Of a DNA stretch of 64,000 nucleotides, positions 25,437 through 34,858 are shown piece after piece. The stretch lies in the NCBI GenBank assembly GCA_020249925.1, contig JADCER010000003.1, positions 310,001 through 374,000 on the forward strand, written 5' to 3'. Each line of letters begins with the position of its first letter. Position 1 is the first letter of the stretch. Under the pieces are notes generated by a model. That model ran no database searches. It saw only the letters and a program-made list of their open reading frames with translations, and was not told where the DNA came from. Both the position numbers and the translations under genes were made by a program. Source of the stretch: Roseomonas sp. (lineage in GTDB: Bacteria > Pseudomonadota > Alphaproteobacteria > Acetobacterales > Acetobacteraceae).

Positions 25437-25571
25437 GCGCGGTCTCGGGGGGCTTACCCCCTTATCCTGCCGCGCCTTGCCCTTGCGCTCACCCACGCGC
25501 GCCCATCCCTTGGCTTGAAGAATTCAAGTTGGAGGGAGTGTATCAGTATTCCTGCGCCTGGGAATTGGCCT

Positions 25572-28142
25572 TTACCTGGGGGCAGCGGCTTCGGCTTTGC
25601 CCGGCGGGGCAGCATCCGGCATGCGCAGCCGATTGCGCCCGCTGAACAGCACAATCGGTGCCGCGATAAACACCGAAGACCCGGCCGAAATCACAATGCC
25701 GACCACCATCACCCAGGCGAAGCCTGACAGCGTATCGCCACCAAACAAGGCCAAGGGCAGCGCCGACAGCAGCAAGGTCATGGAGGTGCCGAGCGATCTG
25801 TTCATGGTTTCATTGATCGAAAGATCCACCAATTGCTCGAGCGGCATGGCTTTGAACTTGCGCAAATTCTCACGCATGCGGTCAAACACCACGACCTTGT
25901 CATTGGCCGAAAAGCCAATGATGGTCAGGATCGCGGCGACGGTGGTCAGGTTGAACTCAACGCCAAACAGCACCATGAAACCGATGGTTTTGGTGGCATC
26001 CAGGATGAGCGTGGTGATGGCGGCGATGCCGAACTGCCATTCAAACCTGATCCAGATATAGATCAGCATGGCAAGGAAACTGAGGCCAAGCGCCATCAGC
26101 CCGCCCAGGAACAGCTCATCCGAAATGCGATTGCCGACAGCTTCAACGCGGAGGATGCGCGTGCCGGGTGCGGCGCGTTCCAAAGCCTCACGCACCGCAG
26201 TGACCGCCCTTTGCACGCCGCCTTCATCGCCTTGCGCAGGCAGGCGGAGCGCGAAGGTGGCAGGATCACCGAATTGCAGCAGCGTCGCATCGCCAAGCCC
26301 AAGCCCGCCGACGGCGCCGCGCAACACGCTGATATCGCCGGGGCCAGGGGTGCGGATTTCCATCTCAACCCCGCCCTTGAAATCAATCCCCTTTTCAAGG
26401 CCTGGATGGAAGGCAATGGCAACTGAAAGGCTGGACAGCAGCGCCGAGACAACCAGCCCCATCTTGGCTCCCCGCATGAAGGGAATGCGCGTACCATCAG
26501 GGAAGATGCGGAATAAGGGCCGGCGCAGCCGATCCAGCAGCGAAAGCCCCGGGCGCTGAAACACCGGCAATTCCTTTGGCCTGGTGCGGCGATACCACCA
26601 GGAAACGAAAAGCCGCGTTAGCACCGTCGCTGTCCACATCTGCACAATGGTGCCGATGGCGACCGTAACCGCAAAACCCTTCACCGGGCCTGAGCCAAAA
26701 CCATACAAACAGGCCATGGCGATCAGGTTGGTCAGGTTGGAATCCAGAATAGTGCCAGATGCCTTGGTATAGCCTGCCTCCAAAGCATTGATCGGCGTTC
26801 GCCCGTTTTTCACTTCTTCGCGGATGCGTTCATTGATCAGGATATTCGCATCCAAGGCGGTGCCGAGTGTCAGCACAATCCCGGCAATGCCAGGCAAGGT
26901 CAGCGTCGCCCCCAATACAGAAAGCCCCGCCATCAGCAGCACGATGTTGAAGGCAAGCGCGATATTCGCGAACCAGCCCAATATGCCATAGGCAAAACCC
27001 ATATAGAGAAAGACGAACAGCGTCCCGACCGCGAGTGAGATCATCCCCGCGCGAATGGCATCCGCGCCCAATTCCGGGCCGACCGTGCGTTCTTCAACAA
27101 TAGTTAGCGGCGCGGGCAGCGCACCGGCGCGCAGCAGCACGGCAAGGTCGTTCGCCGTGCGCACGGTGAAGGACCCGCTGATCTGGCCCTGGCCGCCGGT
27201 AATGGGCTCACGGATCACGGGGGCGCTGATCACCTTGTCATCCAGCACAATGGCGAAGGGACGCCCGACATTGGCGCGCGTGATGTCGGCAAAGCGCCTT
27301 GTGCCGGTGCCATCAAAGGTGAAATTCACCACCCATTCGCCGGTGCGCGAATCCTGACCCGCACGGGCATTGGTCAGGTTCTTGCCATCCACCGCGACAT
27401 TGCGGCGCACGGCCACACGTTCACCGGGGCGCTCGCTCGGCAGGAACATCACACCGGGCGGCGGGCTGCCGGCCAGATTGGCGCTTTCATCCACCAGATG
27501 GAAAGTCATGCGCGCGGTGCGGCCCAGAAGGTCCTTTATCCGATTGGGGTCTTCCACGCCGGGCAGGGTCACCAGAATGCGGGACTGGCCTTGGCGGGCG
27601 ATCAGCGCTTCGGCGACGCCGGTTTCATCCACGCGGCGGCGGATGATTTCAATGGATTGTTCGATCGCTGCGCTGGCCTTGGCGCGCAGCCCTGCCTCCG
27701 TAAGACTCGCGGTGACAGTGCCATCGGGAGCAGTCGTGACCTCAATATCCGGGACATTCTGGCCGGTGGGGAGTGTCACCGGTTCGGCCAATTCGCGCAA
27801 AGCAGCGGCCGCAGCGCTGGCCTGCGCCGGGTCCAGCACGCGGAAACCCATGCGACGATTGGGCGCATCGGCAGCCAAATTCACATAGCGAATATTGGCG
27901 GTACGGAGCTTGCCGCGCACGCCATCCACCGCGGATTCCAGCCTTTCCCGCACAACAGTGTTCAAATCCACTTCCAGCAGCAGATAGGACCCGCCACGCA
28001 AATCGAGCCCCAAGCTGATCTGGCGGGGTTCCATCCAGGATGGAAAGGCCGAACGCGGCATCAGGTTCGGCAGGCACAAAAGCACCCCGAGCAGACAAAC
28101 GCCAAGAATGACAGCCTGTTTCCAGCGCGCGAAATGAAGCAT
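25572..28142 (-). CDS. secDF: Protein translocase subunit SecDF (fused)
   Basis: 856 aa fusion of SecD and SecF, with about 12 membrane segments. The SecD half has LGLDLRGGSYLLLEV (~residue 45), a large periplasmic P1 domain with FTFDGTGTRRFADIT, the VGPELG motif and six helices (LGTALDANILINERIREE). The SecF half begins near LFRIFPDGTRIPFM and has KGIDFKGGVEMEI, VGNRISDELF and IIGFSANDKVVVFDRMRENL. It uses the proton motive force to pull exported proteins through SecYEG. The ATG at 28142 lies ~11 bases after AGGGGA. Most alphaproteobacteria carry separate secD and secF next to yajC; no yajC is present here. Divergent from a Gfo/Idh gene. Confidence 0.96.
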   Translation of the reverse strand: MLHFARWKQAVILGVCLLGVLLCLPNLMPRSAFPSWMEPRQISLGLDLRGGSYLLLEVDLNTVVRERLESAVDGVRGKLRTANIRYVNLAADAPNRRMGFRVLDPAQASAAAAALRELAEPVTLPTGQNVPDIEVTTAPDGTVTASLTEAGLRAKASAAIEQSIEIIRRRVDETGVAEALIARQGQSRILVTLPGVEDPNRIKDLLGRTARMTFHLVDESANLAGSPPPGVMFLPSERPGERVAVRRNVAVDGKNLTNARAGQDSRTGEWVVNFTFDGTGTRRFADITRANVGRPFAIVLDDKVISAPVIREPITGGQGQISGSFTVRTANDLAVLLRAGALPAPLTIVEERTVGPELGADAIRAGMISLAVGTLFVFLYMGFAYGILGWFANIALAFNIVLLMAGLSVLGATLTLPGIAGIVLTLGTALDANILINERIREEVKNGRTPINALEAGYTKASGTILDSNLTNLIAMACLYGFGSGPVKGFAVTVAIGTIVQMWTATVLTRLFVSWWYRRTRPKELPVFQRPGLSLLDRLRRPLFRIFPDGTRIPFMRGAKMGLVVSALLSSLSVAIAFHPGLEKGIDFKGGVEMEIRTPGPGDISVLRGAVGGLGLGDATLLQFGDPATFALRLPAQGDEGGVQRAVTAVREALERAAPGTRILRVEAVGNRISDELFLGGLMALGLSFLAMLIYIWIRFEWQFGIAAITTLILDATKTIGFMVLFGVEFNLTTVAAILTIIGFSANDKVVVFDRMRENLRKFKAMPLEQLVDLSINETMNRSLGTSMTLLLSALPLALFGGDTLSGFAWVMVVGIVISAGSSVFIAAPIVLFSGRNRLRMPDAAPPGKAEAAAPR

Positions 28143-28153
28143 GGGCGGGTGGA

Positions 28154-28199
28154 ATCCCCTGGTTGAGCGGGCGGACAATGGCGATGCACCTCAGGGGAT
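28154..28199. promoter_or_regulatory. Inverted repeat in the secDF/Gfo-Idh divergent region
   Basis: ATCCCCT (28154-28160) and AGGGGAT (28193-28199) are perfect inverted repeats 32 bases apart within the 91-base region between the divergent starts. They could be two half-sites of a regulator. The left arm also provides the ribosome site of secDF on the minus strand, so coincidence is possible. Confidence 0.2.
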
Positions 28200-28233
28200 G
28201 CAAGCCCGCCCCGGTTAGGTGTAGCTTTCCAAC

Positions 28234-29190
28234 ATGAATGTGAACCCCGCCCCGCTTCGCCTTGGCATTTTGGGGGTCGGCCATTTTGGCCGCTTCCATG
28301 CGCTCAAGGCCGCCGCCAACCCCGCCATCCACCTGATCGGCCTGCATGATGCCTCGGCCGAGAGGGCCGCCCAGATCGCCGGGGAGGCCAGCGCCCCGGC
28401 CCTGGCGCCGGAGGAAGTGATCGCGGCGGCGGAGGCGGTGATCATCGCTGCGCCCACGCGGTTCCACTATGCGCTGGCGGAACAGGCGCTGGCAGCCGGG
28501 CGGCATGTCTTTATCGAAAAGCCTATCGCCGCCAGCCTGGATCAGGCGGATCGGCTGATTGCCCTGGCTGCCCGGCAGGGGCGGGTGCTGCAAGTCGGCC
28601 ATATTGAACGGTTTTCAGCGGCGTTTCGTACCGTGATGGGGGCGCCCTCTGGCGGGCGGGCGCTGTCTTTTGAGGCAGTGCGCGCCGCGCCCTTCCGCCC
28701 GCGCAGCCTGGATGTCTCCGTGGTGTTGGACCTGATGATCCATGATCTGGACCTGGTGATGGAATTGGCGGGCGGAGAGCCGGAGGCGGTGGAGGCGGTG
28801 GGCGCAGCGATTGCCTCCGACCATCCGGATTTCGCCGTGGCGCGGCTGCGGTTTTCGGGCGGGCGGGCGGCTTCGATTACGGCGTCGCGGGTATCGCTTG
28901 CCATGGAAAGGCGGCTGCGCGTGTTGGGGACCGAGGGCGAGATGGCGGTGGATTTCCTGGCGCGGTCCCTCGCGGTGCTGCGCCGCGGCGGGGCGGAGCC
29001 GGTTGAGACCATGCCGGGTCATGGCGTGGATCGCGCCACCTGGACGGATCATGACAGTCTGGAAGCCGAGCAGGCGGCCTTCATCGCGGCCTGCCAGGGG
29101 CAGGGGCCGGTGGTGGTGGATGGCGCTGCGGGGCGGCGCGCTTTGAAATGGGCGCTTGCGATTGAGGAAGCGATCAAGGCGCAACACTGA
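28234..29190 (+). CDS. Gfo/Idh/MocA family oxidoreductase (GnnA candidate)
   Basis: 318 aa. An N-terminal Rossmann fold (LGILGVGHFGRFHA) and the EKPIA motif with the conserved Lys (FIEKPIAASL) define the family, followed by QVGHIERFSAAF and a C-terminal beta domain with VLDLMIHDLDLVMEL. The GHIERFNPA-like and MIHDLD segments resemble the Gfo/Idh enzyme that accompanies lpx genes in many alphaproteobacteria, some of which are UDP-GlcNAc 3-dehydrogenases (GnnA) for diamino-sugar lipid A. lpxB lies about 2 kb downstream on the other strand, but no GnnB aminotransferase is in the window, so that assignment is only a suggestion. Confidence 0.9.
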   Translation: MNVNPAPLRLGILGVGHFGRFHALKAAANPAIHLIGLHDASAERAAQIAGEASAPALAPEEVIAAAEAVIIAAPTRFHYALAEQALAAGRHVFIEKPIAASLDQADRLIALAARQGRVLQVGHIERFSAAFRTVMGAPSGGRALSFEAVRAAPFRPRSLDVSVVLDLMIHDLDLVMELAGGEPEAVEAVGAAIASDHPDFAVARLRFSGGRAASITASRVSLAMERRLRVLGTEGEMAVDFLARSLAVLRRGGAEPVETMPGHGVDRATWTDHDSLEAEQAAFIAACQGQGPVVVDGAAGRRALKWALAIEEAIKAQH

Positions 29191-29260
29191 CCCCCCTCTT
29201 GCCGCCGCGCGATTCCGGGCGGAGCATCGCGCCAGCTTAAGTTGAGGTTGGGGAAACGCG

Positions 29261-30325
29261 ATGAAGCCAAGAATAGCGATTTTCGGTGCGGGTGCGGTTG
29301 GCGGTTATGCCGGCGCGCATATGGTCCAGGCGGGGGAGGATGTGACCTTCATTGACCCCTGGCCCGAGCATGTGGAGGCGATGCGGAAGACCGGCCTTCG
29401 CATCACCCATTTGCGCGATGTGCCGGAATTCACGGTGAAGCCGCGCGCGCTGCATTTGACGGAAGTGCAGGCGCTGGCGAAGGAAAAGCCGATTGATATC
29501 GCGTTCATGTGCATGAAATCATATGACACCGCCTGGGCGACGACGATGATCGCGCAATACCTCTCGCCCAATGGCTATGTGGTATCATTGCAGAATTGCA
29601 TCAATGAAGAAGTGATCGCGGGGATTGTCGGCTGGGGCCGCGTGCTGGGAGCGATTGCCAGCCTGATCACGGTGGAACTGGCCGAACCAGGCCATGTGCG
29701 GCGCGCTGCAGGCAAGAGCGGTGCGGCGCATACGGTGTTTCGCGTGGGTGAACCGCATGGCCGTATTTCACCGCGCGCGGAACATATCACGAAGCTGGTG
29801 GGGCTCACGGATAGTGCTTTGACCACCAGCAATTTGTGGGGCGAACGCTGGTCCAAGCTGGTTGCCAATGTCATGGGCAATGGGCTTTCCGCCTGCACGG
29901 GGCTGACCACGCGCGACATGGTGGCGGATGATGCCATTCGCGCTTTTGCGGCGCGTTTGGGGTCTGAGGCGATACGCATTGGCCAGGCGCTGGGCTACGA
30001 TTTGGAAGAGATTTTCCACCTTGATCCCGAGATCATTGCCCGCGCGGGTGAGGGCGATGCAGCAGCGCGTCAGACCTATGATGAGCATCGTCTGGCTGAA
30101 ACCTCCAAGGGTGGCGGTGGCGCGCATCGGCCTTCCATGGGCCAGGATATGGTGAAGGGCCGGCGGACAGAGATTGAATATCTGAACGGCTTTGTCGTGG
30201 AAAAGGGCGCGACGATCGGCATTGATGCGCCGGCCAATGCGGCGCTGACCGATATCGTCAAGCGTGTTGAACGCGGTGACGCCAAGCCAAGCCCGGAATT
30301 GATCCGCGGCTTGCGGTTGAATTGA
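29261..30325 (+). CDS. Ketopantoate reductase (ApbA/PanE) family protein
   Basis: 354 aa. The N-terminal NADP-binding motif IAIFGAGAVGGYAGAHM is followed by SLQNCINEE (substrate Asn region) and the C-terminal catalytic domain with WSKLVANVMGNGLSACTG, which carries the conserved Lys and Asn. Classical PanE makes pantoate from ketopantoate; at 354 aa this one is ~50 residues longer than PanE, and the C-terminal part has a family-atypical insertion around KGGGGAHRPSM. It may act on another 2-oxo acid. An SDR gene follows after 37 bases on the same strand, suggesting a two-gene unit. Confidence 0.9.
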   Translation: MKPRIAIFGAGAVGGYAGAHMVQAGEDVTFIDPWPEHVEAMRKTGLRITHLRDVPEFTVKPRALHLTEVQALAKEKPIDIAFMCMKSYDTAWATTMIAQYLSPNGYVVSLQNCINEEVIAGIVGWGRVLGAIASLITVELAEPGHVRRAAGKSGAAHTVFRVGEPHGRISPRAEHITKLVGLTDSALTTSNLWGERWSKLVANVMGNGLSACTGLTTRDMVADDAIRAFAARLGSEAIRIGQALGYDLEEIFHLDPEIIARAGEGDAAARQTYDEHRLAETSKGGGGAHRPSMGQDMVKGRRTEIEYLNGFVVEKGATIGIDAPANAALTDIVKRVERGDAKPSPELIRGLRLN

Positions 30326-30362
30326 AAACAAGTTTGCAGACAGGATAGGGAAGGAAACGATC

Positions 30363-31136
30363 ATGATGAATCCGATGGCGCTGACGGGCAAGACCATCAT
30401 CGTAACCGGCGCGGGGCAGGGGATTGGCCGCGCCATATCCGAATTGGTGCTGGGGCTTGGCGGCAATCTGGTGATGGTGGAACGCAATCGCGAAACCCTG
30501 ATGCAGGTGGCCGAAGACCTGGCCGGGGATCGCACCATGGCGATTGAAGGCGATGTCAGCGATGAAGCCTTCGGCCCGCAATGCGTGGCGGATGCGGTGG
30601 CGCGTTTCGGCGCTGTGCATGGCCTGGTGAATTGCGCCGGCATCACGCGGCCCGCGATGATCGAGAAAATGACGCTCCGGCAATGGCAGGAAGTGATCAA
30701 TGTGAACCTGACGGCCTGCCATTTGATGCAGCAGGCGGTGGGCAAGCATATGATTGAGCGTGCGCGCGCCGGTGAAGAACGGCCGGGCGCTATTGTGAAT
30801 ATCTCCTCCACCGCCGGCAAAAGGGGCAGCATCGGGCAGGTGAATTACGCTGCTGCCAAATCCGGGCTTTTCGGCATTACCATGACCGCTGCAGGCGAAT
30901 GGGCGCGTTATGGCATTCGCGTGAATAGCGTTGGCTTCGGTACGGTGGAAACACCGATGACCGAGGTGATCCGTTCAGAACGTTTCCGCGAACGTACACT
31001 CGCGCGCATTCCGCTTGGGCGCGTGGCGCAGCCATCGGAAGTGGCGCCCTTGATTTGCTTCCTGCTGTCCGAAGGGGCTTCCTTCATTACCGGGCAGAAT
31101 TGGGTGCAATGCGGTGGGGCGCATATGCAGCCCTGA
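30363..31136 (+). CDS. Short-chain dehydrogenase/reductase (SDR)
   Basis: 257 aa classical SDR. TGAGQGIG is the cofactor loop (about residues 15-22), NCAG the structural motif, and the catalytic Ser and Tyr-x3-Lys lie in NISSTAG and VNYAAAKSG. The C-terminal GQNWVQCGG replaces the usual GxxxxVDGG. It probably interconverts a hydroxyl and a keto group with NAD(P). Paired with the ketopantoate-reductase-like gene upstream. Two ATGs lie in tandem at 30363 and 30366; the first is used here. It ends 5 bases before the convergent stop of lpxB. Confidence 0.93.
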   Translation: MMNPMALTGKTIIVTGAGQGIGRAISELVLGLGGNLVMVERNRETLMQVAEDLAGDRTMAIEGDVSDEAFGPQCVADAVARFGAVHGLVNCAGITRPAMIEKMTLRQWQEVINVNLTACHLMQQAVGKHMIERARAGEERPGAIVNISSTAGKRGSIGQVNYAAAKSGLFGITMTAAGEWARYGIRVNSVGFGTVETPMTEVIRSERFRERTLARIPLGRVAQPSEVAPLICFLLSEGASFITGQNWVQCGGAHMQP

Positions 31137-31141
31137 CAAGT

Positions 31142-32290
31142 CTATGGAAGGGCGGCAAGCACGGCCTCCGCCGCCGCTTCCGATGGCGTGCCTTCCGGCG
31201 CGCTTAACTTCGCCAAGGTTTCAGCGAAACCCTGGCGCTGTGCCGCCACCGCTGCCTGATCCTGCAATAACGGCCGCAGCGCGGCAGCAAGTGCTTCGGG
31301 CGTGCAGCTTTCCTGAATGCGTTCCGGCACGACTTCCCTTGCGCAGAGCAGATTGACCAGCGAGGCATGCGGCACCTTGATCAGCCGCCGCGCAATCGCT
31401 GCCGTGATGGGATTGACGCGATAGGCTACGATATGCGGCACGCCGGCCACCGCCATTTCCAGCGAGGAGGTGCCGGATTTGATCAGCCCCGCGCCATTTT
31501 CCGCCGCTGCTGCAAAGGCATCATGCTTATCGGCAATGTCTTCCACCAGAATGGGCTTGGCCGGCCAAGCGGCCGCCGCTTCGCGCACCAAAGATGCGAC
31601 GATGGGCGAAACAGCAATCACCGGGCGCAGCGCTGGGTTTTGCGGCAGCACGGCCTTGAGCGTGGCGCCAAAAACCGGCAACAGGCGTGTCGCTTCAATG
31701 CGTCGGCTGCCTGGCATGATGATCAGCGGGCGGTCGGTTGCCGCCAGCCCATGACGGGCGCGGAAGCGGGCGGCATTGCCCTGATCCACCCCGCTTTCCA
31801 GCACGGGATGGCCCACGAAAGTCACCGGTATGCCAGCGGCTTCGAAAAACGCGGGCTCGAAAGGCAGCAGGCAGAGCAAATGATCAATCTTGCGCCGCAG
31901 TTTTTTGACGCGCCCTGGCCGCCAGGCCCAGACTTGCGGTGCGACGTAATGCATCACGCGAATGCCTTGCGGCTTCACGGCCTCTGCAATCCGCAGCGTG
32001 AAGCCGGGGCTGTCAATCGTGACCAGCAGGGTGGGGCGGCGGGCGAGGATATCGGCCTCGGTCTCAGCTAAACGGCGCTTCAATTGGCGAATGCGCGGCA
32101 GCACTTCCAGCAAGCCCATCAGTGCCAATTCGCGATAGGGGAAAAGGCTTGGCATGCCCTGTTCGGCCATGCGTTCACCGCCTATGCCGGCAAAGCTCAG
32201 ATCGGGCCGCGCCTTGCGCAAAGCGGCGATCAGCCGCGCGCCGAGCACATCGCCCGAAGCCTCTCCGGCGATGATGTAAATCAGCGTCAT
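31142..32290 (-). CDS. lpxB: Lipid-A-disaccharide synthase LpxB
   Basis: 382 aa, typical length. Hallmarks of this GT-B/GT19 enzyme: IIAGEASGDVLGARL at the N-terminus, RELALMGLLEVLPRI, SPGFTLRIAE, HYVAPQVWAWRPGRVKKL, LLPFEPAFF, FVGHPVLE and the donor-site LPGSR-type segment IMPGSRRIEATRLLP. It condenses UDP-2,3-diacylglucosamine with lipid X to form the lipid A disaccharide at the inner membrane. The ATG at 32290 overlaps the nitrilase stop by ATGA. It is separated from the usual lpxD-fabZ-lpxA cluster and is the last gene of a five-gene minus-strand run led by hisI. Confidence 0.97.
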   Translation of the reverse strand: MTLIYIIAGEASGDVLGARLIAALRKARPDLSFAGIGGERMAEQGMPSLFPYRELALMGLLEVLPRIRQLKRRLAETEADILARRPTLLVTIDSPGFTLRIAEAVKPQGIRVMHYVAPQVWAWRPGRVKKLRRKIDHLLCLLPFEPAFFEAAGIPVTFVGHPVLESGVDQGNAARFRARHGLAATDRPLIIMPGSRRIEATRLLPVFGATLKAVLPQNPALRPVIAVSPIVASLVREAAAAWPAKPILVEDIADKHDAFAAAAENGAGLIKSGTSSLEMAVAGVPHIVAYRVNPITAAIARRLIKVPHASLVNLLCAREVVPERIQESCTPEALAAALRPLLQDQAAVAAQRQGFAETLAKLSAPEGTPSEAAAEAVLAALP

Positions 32291-33177
32291 GCGAAATGGG
32301 CGGCTTTGGGTGGGGCAAAGGGCGCCCTTGGCCAATCTCGGTGATTGAGCACCGCGCCATCACGCCGCACGGTTTCAATCAAGCTGGGATCAAGGGTGCA
32401 AAATACCCAGCCCGGCGCATCCATGTTTCCTTCGGCGAGGATACCATCAGGGGGAAAGCCGCGATCCATCGGGCCGAAAACGCCGGCACGACCGCGATTG
32501 ACATCAAGCGCGGCAGACCAGGGCGCTTCGCCAACTGTAGGCGTAATCGCGACATAGCATTGGTTTTCCAAGGCGCGCGCGCGGGCGGAGAAATGCACGC
32601 GATTGAAACCGGCAAGGCTATCCGTGCAGCTCGGTGCCAGGATCAGCCAGGCGCCGGCCATCACCTGCACCCGCGCATGTTTCGGGAATTCGATATCGTA
32701 GCAAATCGAAATGCCGATCCTGCCCCAGGGTGTGTCAAACACATTGGGATCAGCGCCTTGGGTGATACCCCAGCGTTCCGACTCGAAACGCGTCATGGCG
32801 CGCTTGTCCTGAAAGGCGATCAGCCCTTCCGGCGTGATCAAGGGCGCGCGATTGATCACGCGGCCATCAGCGGCGCGCATCGGCAGGGTGCCGGGCTGTA
32901 GCCAGATGTGGTGGCGCCGCGCGGCATCGCGCATCGCGGCCAGGATATCCGGTGCCGCCGCGATCATGGCGGCAAGCTCGGCGGCTTCGGTTGCCTCACC
33001 GCCATTCAGCGCGGCGCCGAGTTCCACTGCGGCATATTCCGGCAGCACCAGCAAATCCGCTTGCGCGCGGCCTTCTTCCAGCCAGCGATCAAGCCCCTTG
33101 GCGAAATCCGCGATGGAGGCCGGGCGCCCCACTGCATATTGCAGTAGCCCAAGGCGGATGGGTTGTGCCGGTGTCAT
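32287..33177 (-). CDS. Carbon-nitrogen hydrolase (nitrilase superfamily)
   Basis: 296 aa. The Glu-Lys-Cys triad is intact: E47 in LVLPEYAA, K125 in AFQDKRAMTRFE and C159 in GISICYDIEFP. The second conserved Glu region (ERWGITQG) is present. The sequence fits the omega-amidase/amidohydrolase branch rather than true nitrilases, so it likely cleaves a small amide. It is locked by 4-base overlaps to the GNAT gene upstream and lpxB downstream; GNAT plus nitrilase-fold pairs are common. Its start at 33177 (MTPAQPIRLG) follows from this overlap. Confidence 0.94.
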   Translation of the reverse strand: MTPAQPIRLGLLQYAVGRPASIADFAKGLDRWLEEGRAQADLLVLPEYAAVELGAALNGGEATEAAELAAMIAAAPDILAAMRDAARRHHIWLQPGTLPMRAADGRVINRAPLITPEGLIAFQDKRAMTRFESERWGITQGADPNVFDTPWGRIGISICYDIEFPKHARVQVMAGAWLILAPSCTDSLAGFNRVHFSARARALENQCYVAITPTVGEAPWSAALDVNRGRAGVFGPMDRGFPPDGILAEGNMDAPGWVFCTLDPSLIETVRRDGAVLNHRDWPRAPFAPPKAAHFA

Positions 33178-33776
33178 GAAAGCCGCTTGATCCAAAAGGA
33201 AAGCACATGCGGTGTTTCGCGCGTATCGCCAACCTCGCGCCAGGACATCACCGTGGAGATATCAGGCCGCGGCGCATAGCCACGATTGCGCCAGAAGCCA
33301 TCAAGCGGCGTGTAATCGCGCGGGCGACGCGGGTCGTTCTCATTGCGCACCACGGCGCAAAAGGCGGCGATAGAAAGCCCAAGCCGGCGCGCATGAGCTT
33401 CGCGTTCCTCGAAAAACCGCACACCGGCCCCCTGGCCGCGATATTCCGGCAACAAAACGCTTTCGCCGAAATAGCAGAGGCTGGCGGCATCCAGCCCCGC
33501 ATTGGCCCAAGCCGCGCGGAGCTTTTCGCTGGCTTCCGTGCCGGGCTGGCAGGTTGCCATGCCAACCGCTTCACCTTGCGCCGTACTGGCCGCGACCACC
33601 AGCGCGCCCGGGCTTTGCGCGTAAGCCGCAAGGTAGCGCGCCTCATAGGCCGCGTCGCCATCGTATAAATAGGGCCATTCACGAAAGACGCTGATGCGCA
33701 AACCCGCCAGCGCAGGGAGGCGTGCGGTGAGGGCGGCACCAGACAGTGTTTCAAAGGTCAAAGGGGCAGGGGGCAT
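33174..33776 (-). CDS. GNAT family N-acetyltransferase
   Basis: 200 aa. The acetyl-CoA-binding motif A is recognised in SVLLPEYRGQGAGVRFFEEREAHARRLG (Q/RxxGxG/A as RGQGAG). The N-terminal LRISVFREWPYLYDGD is typical of a GNAT subgroup often next to nitrilase-fold amidases. Acceptor unknown. The stop overlaps the ATG of the nitrilase gene; 35 bases separate it from the COG0523 gene upstream with no hairpin, so it could be read from the hisI promoter or from its own. Confidence 0.9.
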   Translation of the reverse strand: MPPAPLTFETLSGAALTARLPALAGLRISVFREWPYLYDGDAAYEARYLAAYAQSPGALVVAASTAQGEAVGMATCQPGTEASEKLRAAWANAGLDAASLCYFGESVLLPEYRGQGAGVRFFEEREAHARRLGLSIAAFCAVVRNENDPRRPRDYTPLDGFWRNRGYAPRPDISTVMSWREVGDTRETPHVLSFWIKRLS

Positions 33777-33811
33777 GGCGGGTTATTAGCGGAGAATGCT
33801 TTCGGGCGGAA

Positions 33812-34858
33812 TCATGCCGTGTTTGCCGCAAGCGCGGCCTTGTCGCGCGCCGCTTGCAGAAAGGCGGCCAGGCCTTCTTCCACCACGGCGCGGTCCAGAT
33901 CACGCAGAATAAAGACGATGCGGGAATGCCGATCATGGCCCGCTGGCCAGGCGGCCAGGCGTTCCGGCGGGTGAAACACATGCTGCACGCCATGCAGCAC
34001 CACTGGCCGATCCTCCCCTTGCAAATTCAAAATCGCCTTCATGCGAAGAATGCTGGCGCCGCGTGTGATGGCGAGCATTTCAAGCCAACTCGCCAGACCC
34101 TCCCAGGGCAGCGGTTCGGCGAAGGTCAGACCAAAGGCCTGGATGCTCGCATCATGGCGGTTCGGGTCATGGTGATGGTCGTGATGATGGTGATGATGCC
34201 CGGCTTCCGCCGCCAACCAAGCCGCGACCTCGGCGATTTTGCCTGCGGGATCAAAACCGCCCGTACCAAACAGGAAATCCGGGGCTACATCACCGGCAAC
34301 AACGTGCTGGATTGGCGCGCCGGGATTGAGCGCGCGCAGCCGTGTTTCCAGCGCGCTAATCTGATCGGCACTTGCGATATCCGTCTTGCTTAGGATCAGC
34401 CGATCCGCAACGGCCGCCTGCTTCACAGCTTCTACCTGGGCGTCCAAAGTGGCCGCACCAAGCGCCGCATCCACCACCGTCACCACGCCATCCAGGCGGA
34501 AGGAGCGCAACGCGACCGGGTCGCTCATCAGCGTTTGCAGAATGGGCGCGGGATCAGCAAGGCCGGTGGTTTCAATCAGCACGCGGCGTATGTCATGCCC
34601 GGCTTCCGCCTTCAGCGCCAAATCACGCAAGGCGCGCTGCAAATCGCCGCGAATGGTGCAGCAAAGGCAGCCGGCATTGAGCAGCACGGTATCTTCATCA
34701 AGCTTTTCGACCAGCAGATGATCCAGCCCAATCTCACCAAATTCATTGATCAGCACAGCACTGCCCGCCATTGCGGGATGCTTCAGCAGCCTGTTCAGGA
34801 GCGTTGTCTTGCCTGCCCCCAGAAAGCCCGTAAGGACCGTGACAGGAATGGGCATCAT
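33812..34858 (-). CDS. COG0523 GTP-binding metallochaperone (zinc-linked CobW/ZNG-like)
   Basis: 348 aa. G3E GTPase with Walker [10 protein letters not shown] (11-19), NEFGE, the metal motif CLCC (C64, C66, C67), [12 protein letters not shown] as the guanine motif (157-160), and a His-rich stretch (221-230; nine His and one Asp) before the C-terminal CobW domain. Family members move zinc (or cobalt) to client enzymes when the metal is scarce. The ATG at 34858 overlaps the hisI stop (ATGA), and the operon faces zur across a Zur-box-like site, which points to zinc rather than cobalamin. The likely client is the co-transcribed zinc enzyme HisI (inference). Confidence 0.95.
   Translation of the reverse strand: MMPIPVTVLTGFLGAGKTTLLNRLLKHPAMAGSAVLINEFGEIGLDHLLVEKLDEDTVLLNAGCLCCTIRGDLQRALRDLALKAEAGHDIRRVLIETTGLADPAPILQTLMSDPVALRSFRLDGVVTVVDAALGAATLDAQVEAVKQAAVADRLILSKTDIASADQISALETRLRALNPGAPIQHVVAGDVAPDFLFGTGGFDPAGKIAEVAAWLAAEAGHHHHHHDHHHDPNRHDASIQAFGLTFAEPLPWEGLASWLEMLAITRGASILRMKAILNLQGEDRPVVLHGVQHVFHPPERLAAWPAGHDRHSRIVFILRDLDRAVVEEGLAAFLQAARDKAALAANTA

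Noticed and set aside
25514-25528. CTTGAA-GAA-TTCAAG hairpin between the EAL and secDF genes
   Set aside because: Short stem, AT-rich, no U-run; the position is upstream of the EAL start and downstream of secDF, but evidence for a terminator or operator is too thin.
34150-34200. GATGGT/CATGAT-rich repeat that looks like a microsatellite
   Set aside because: It is the coding sequence of the His/Asp-rich stretch of the COG0523 protein, as is the similar tract at 19857-19901 for the nitrile hydratase.
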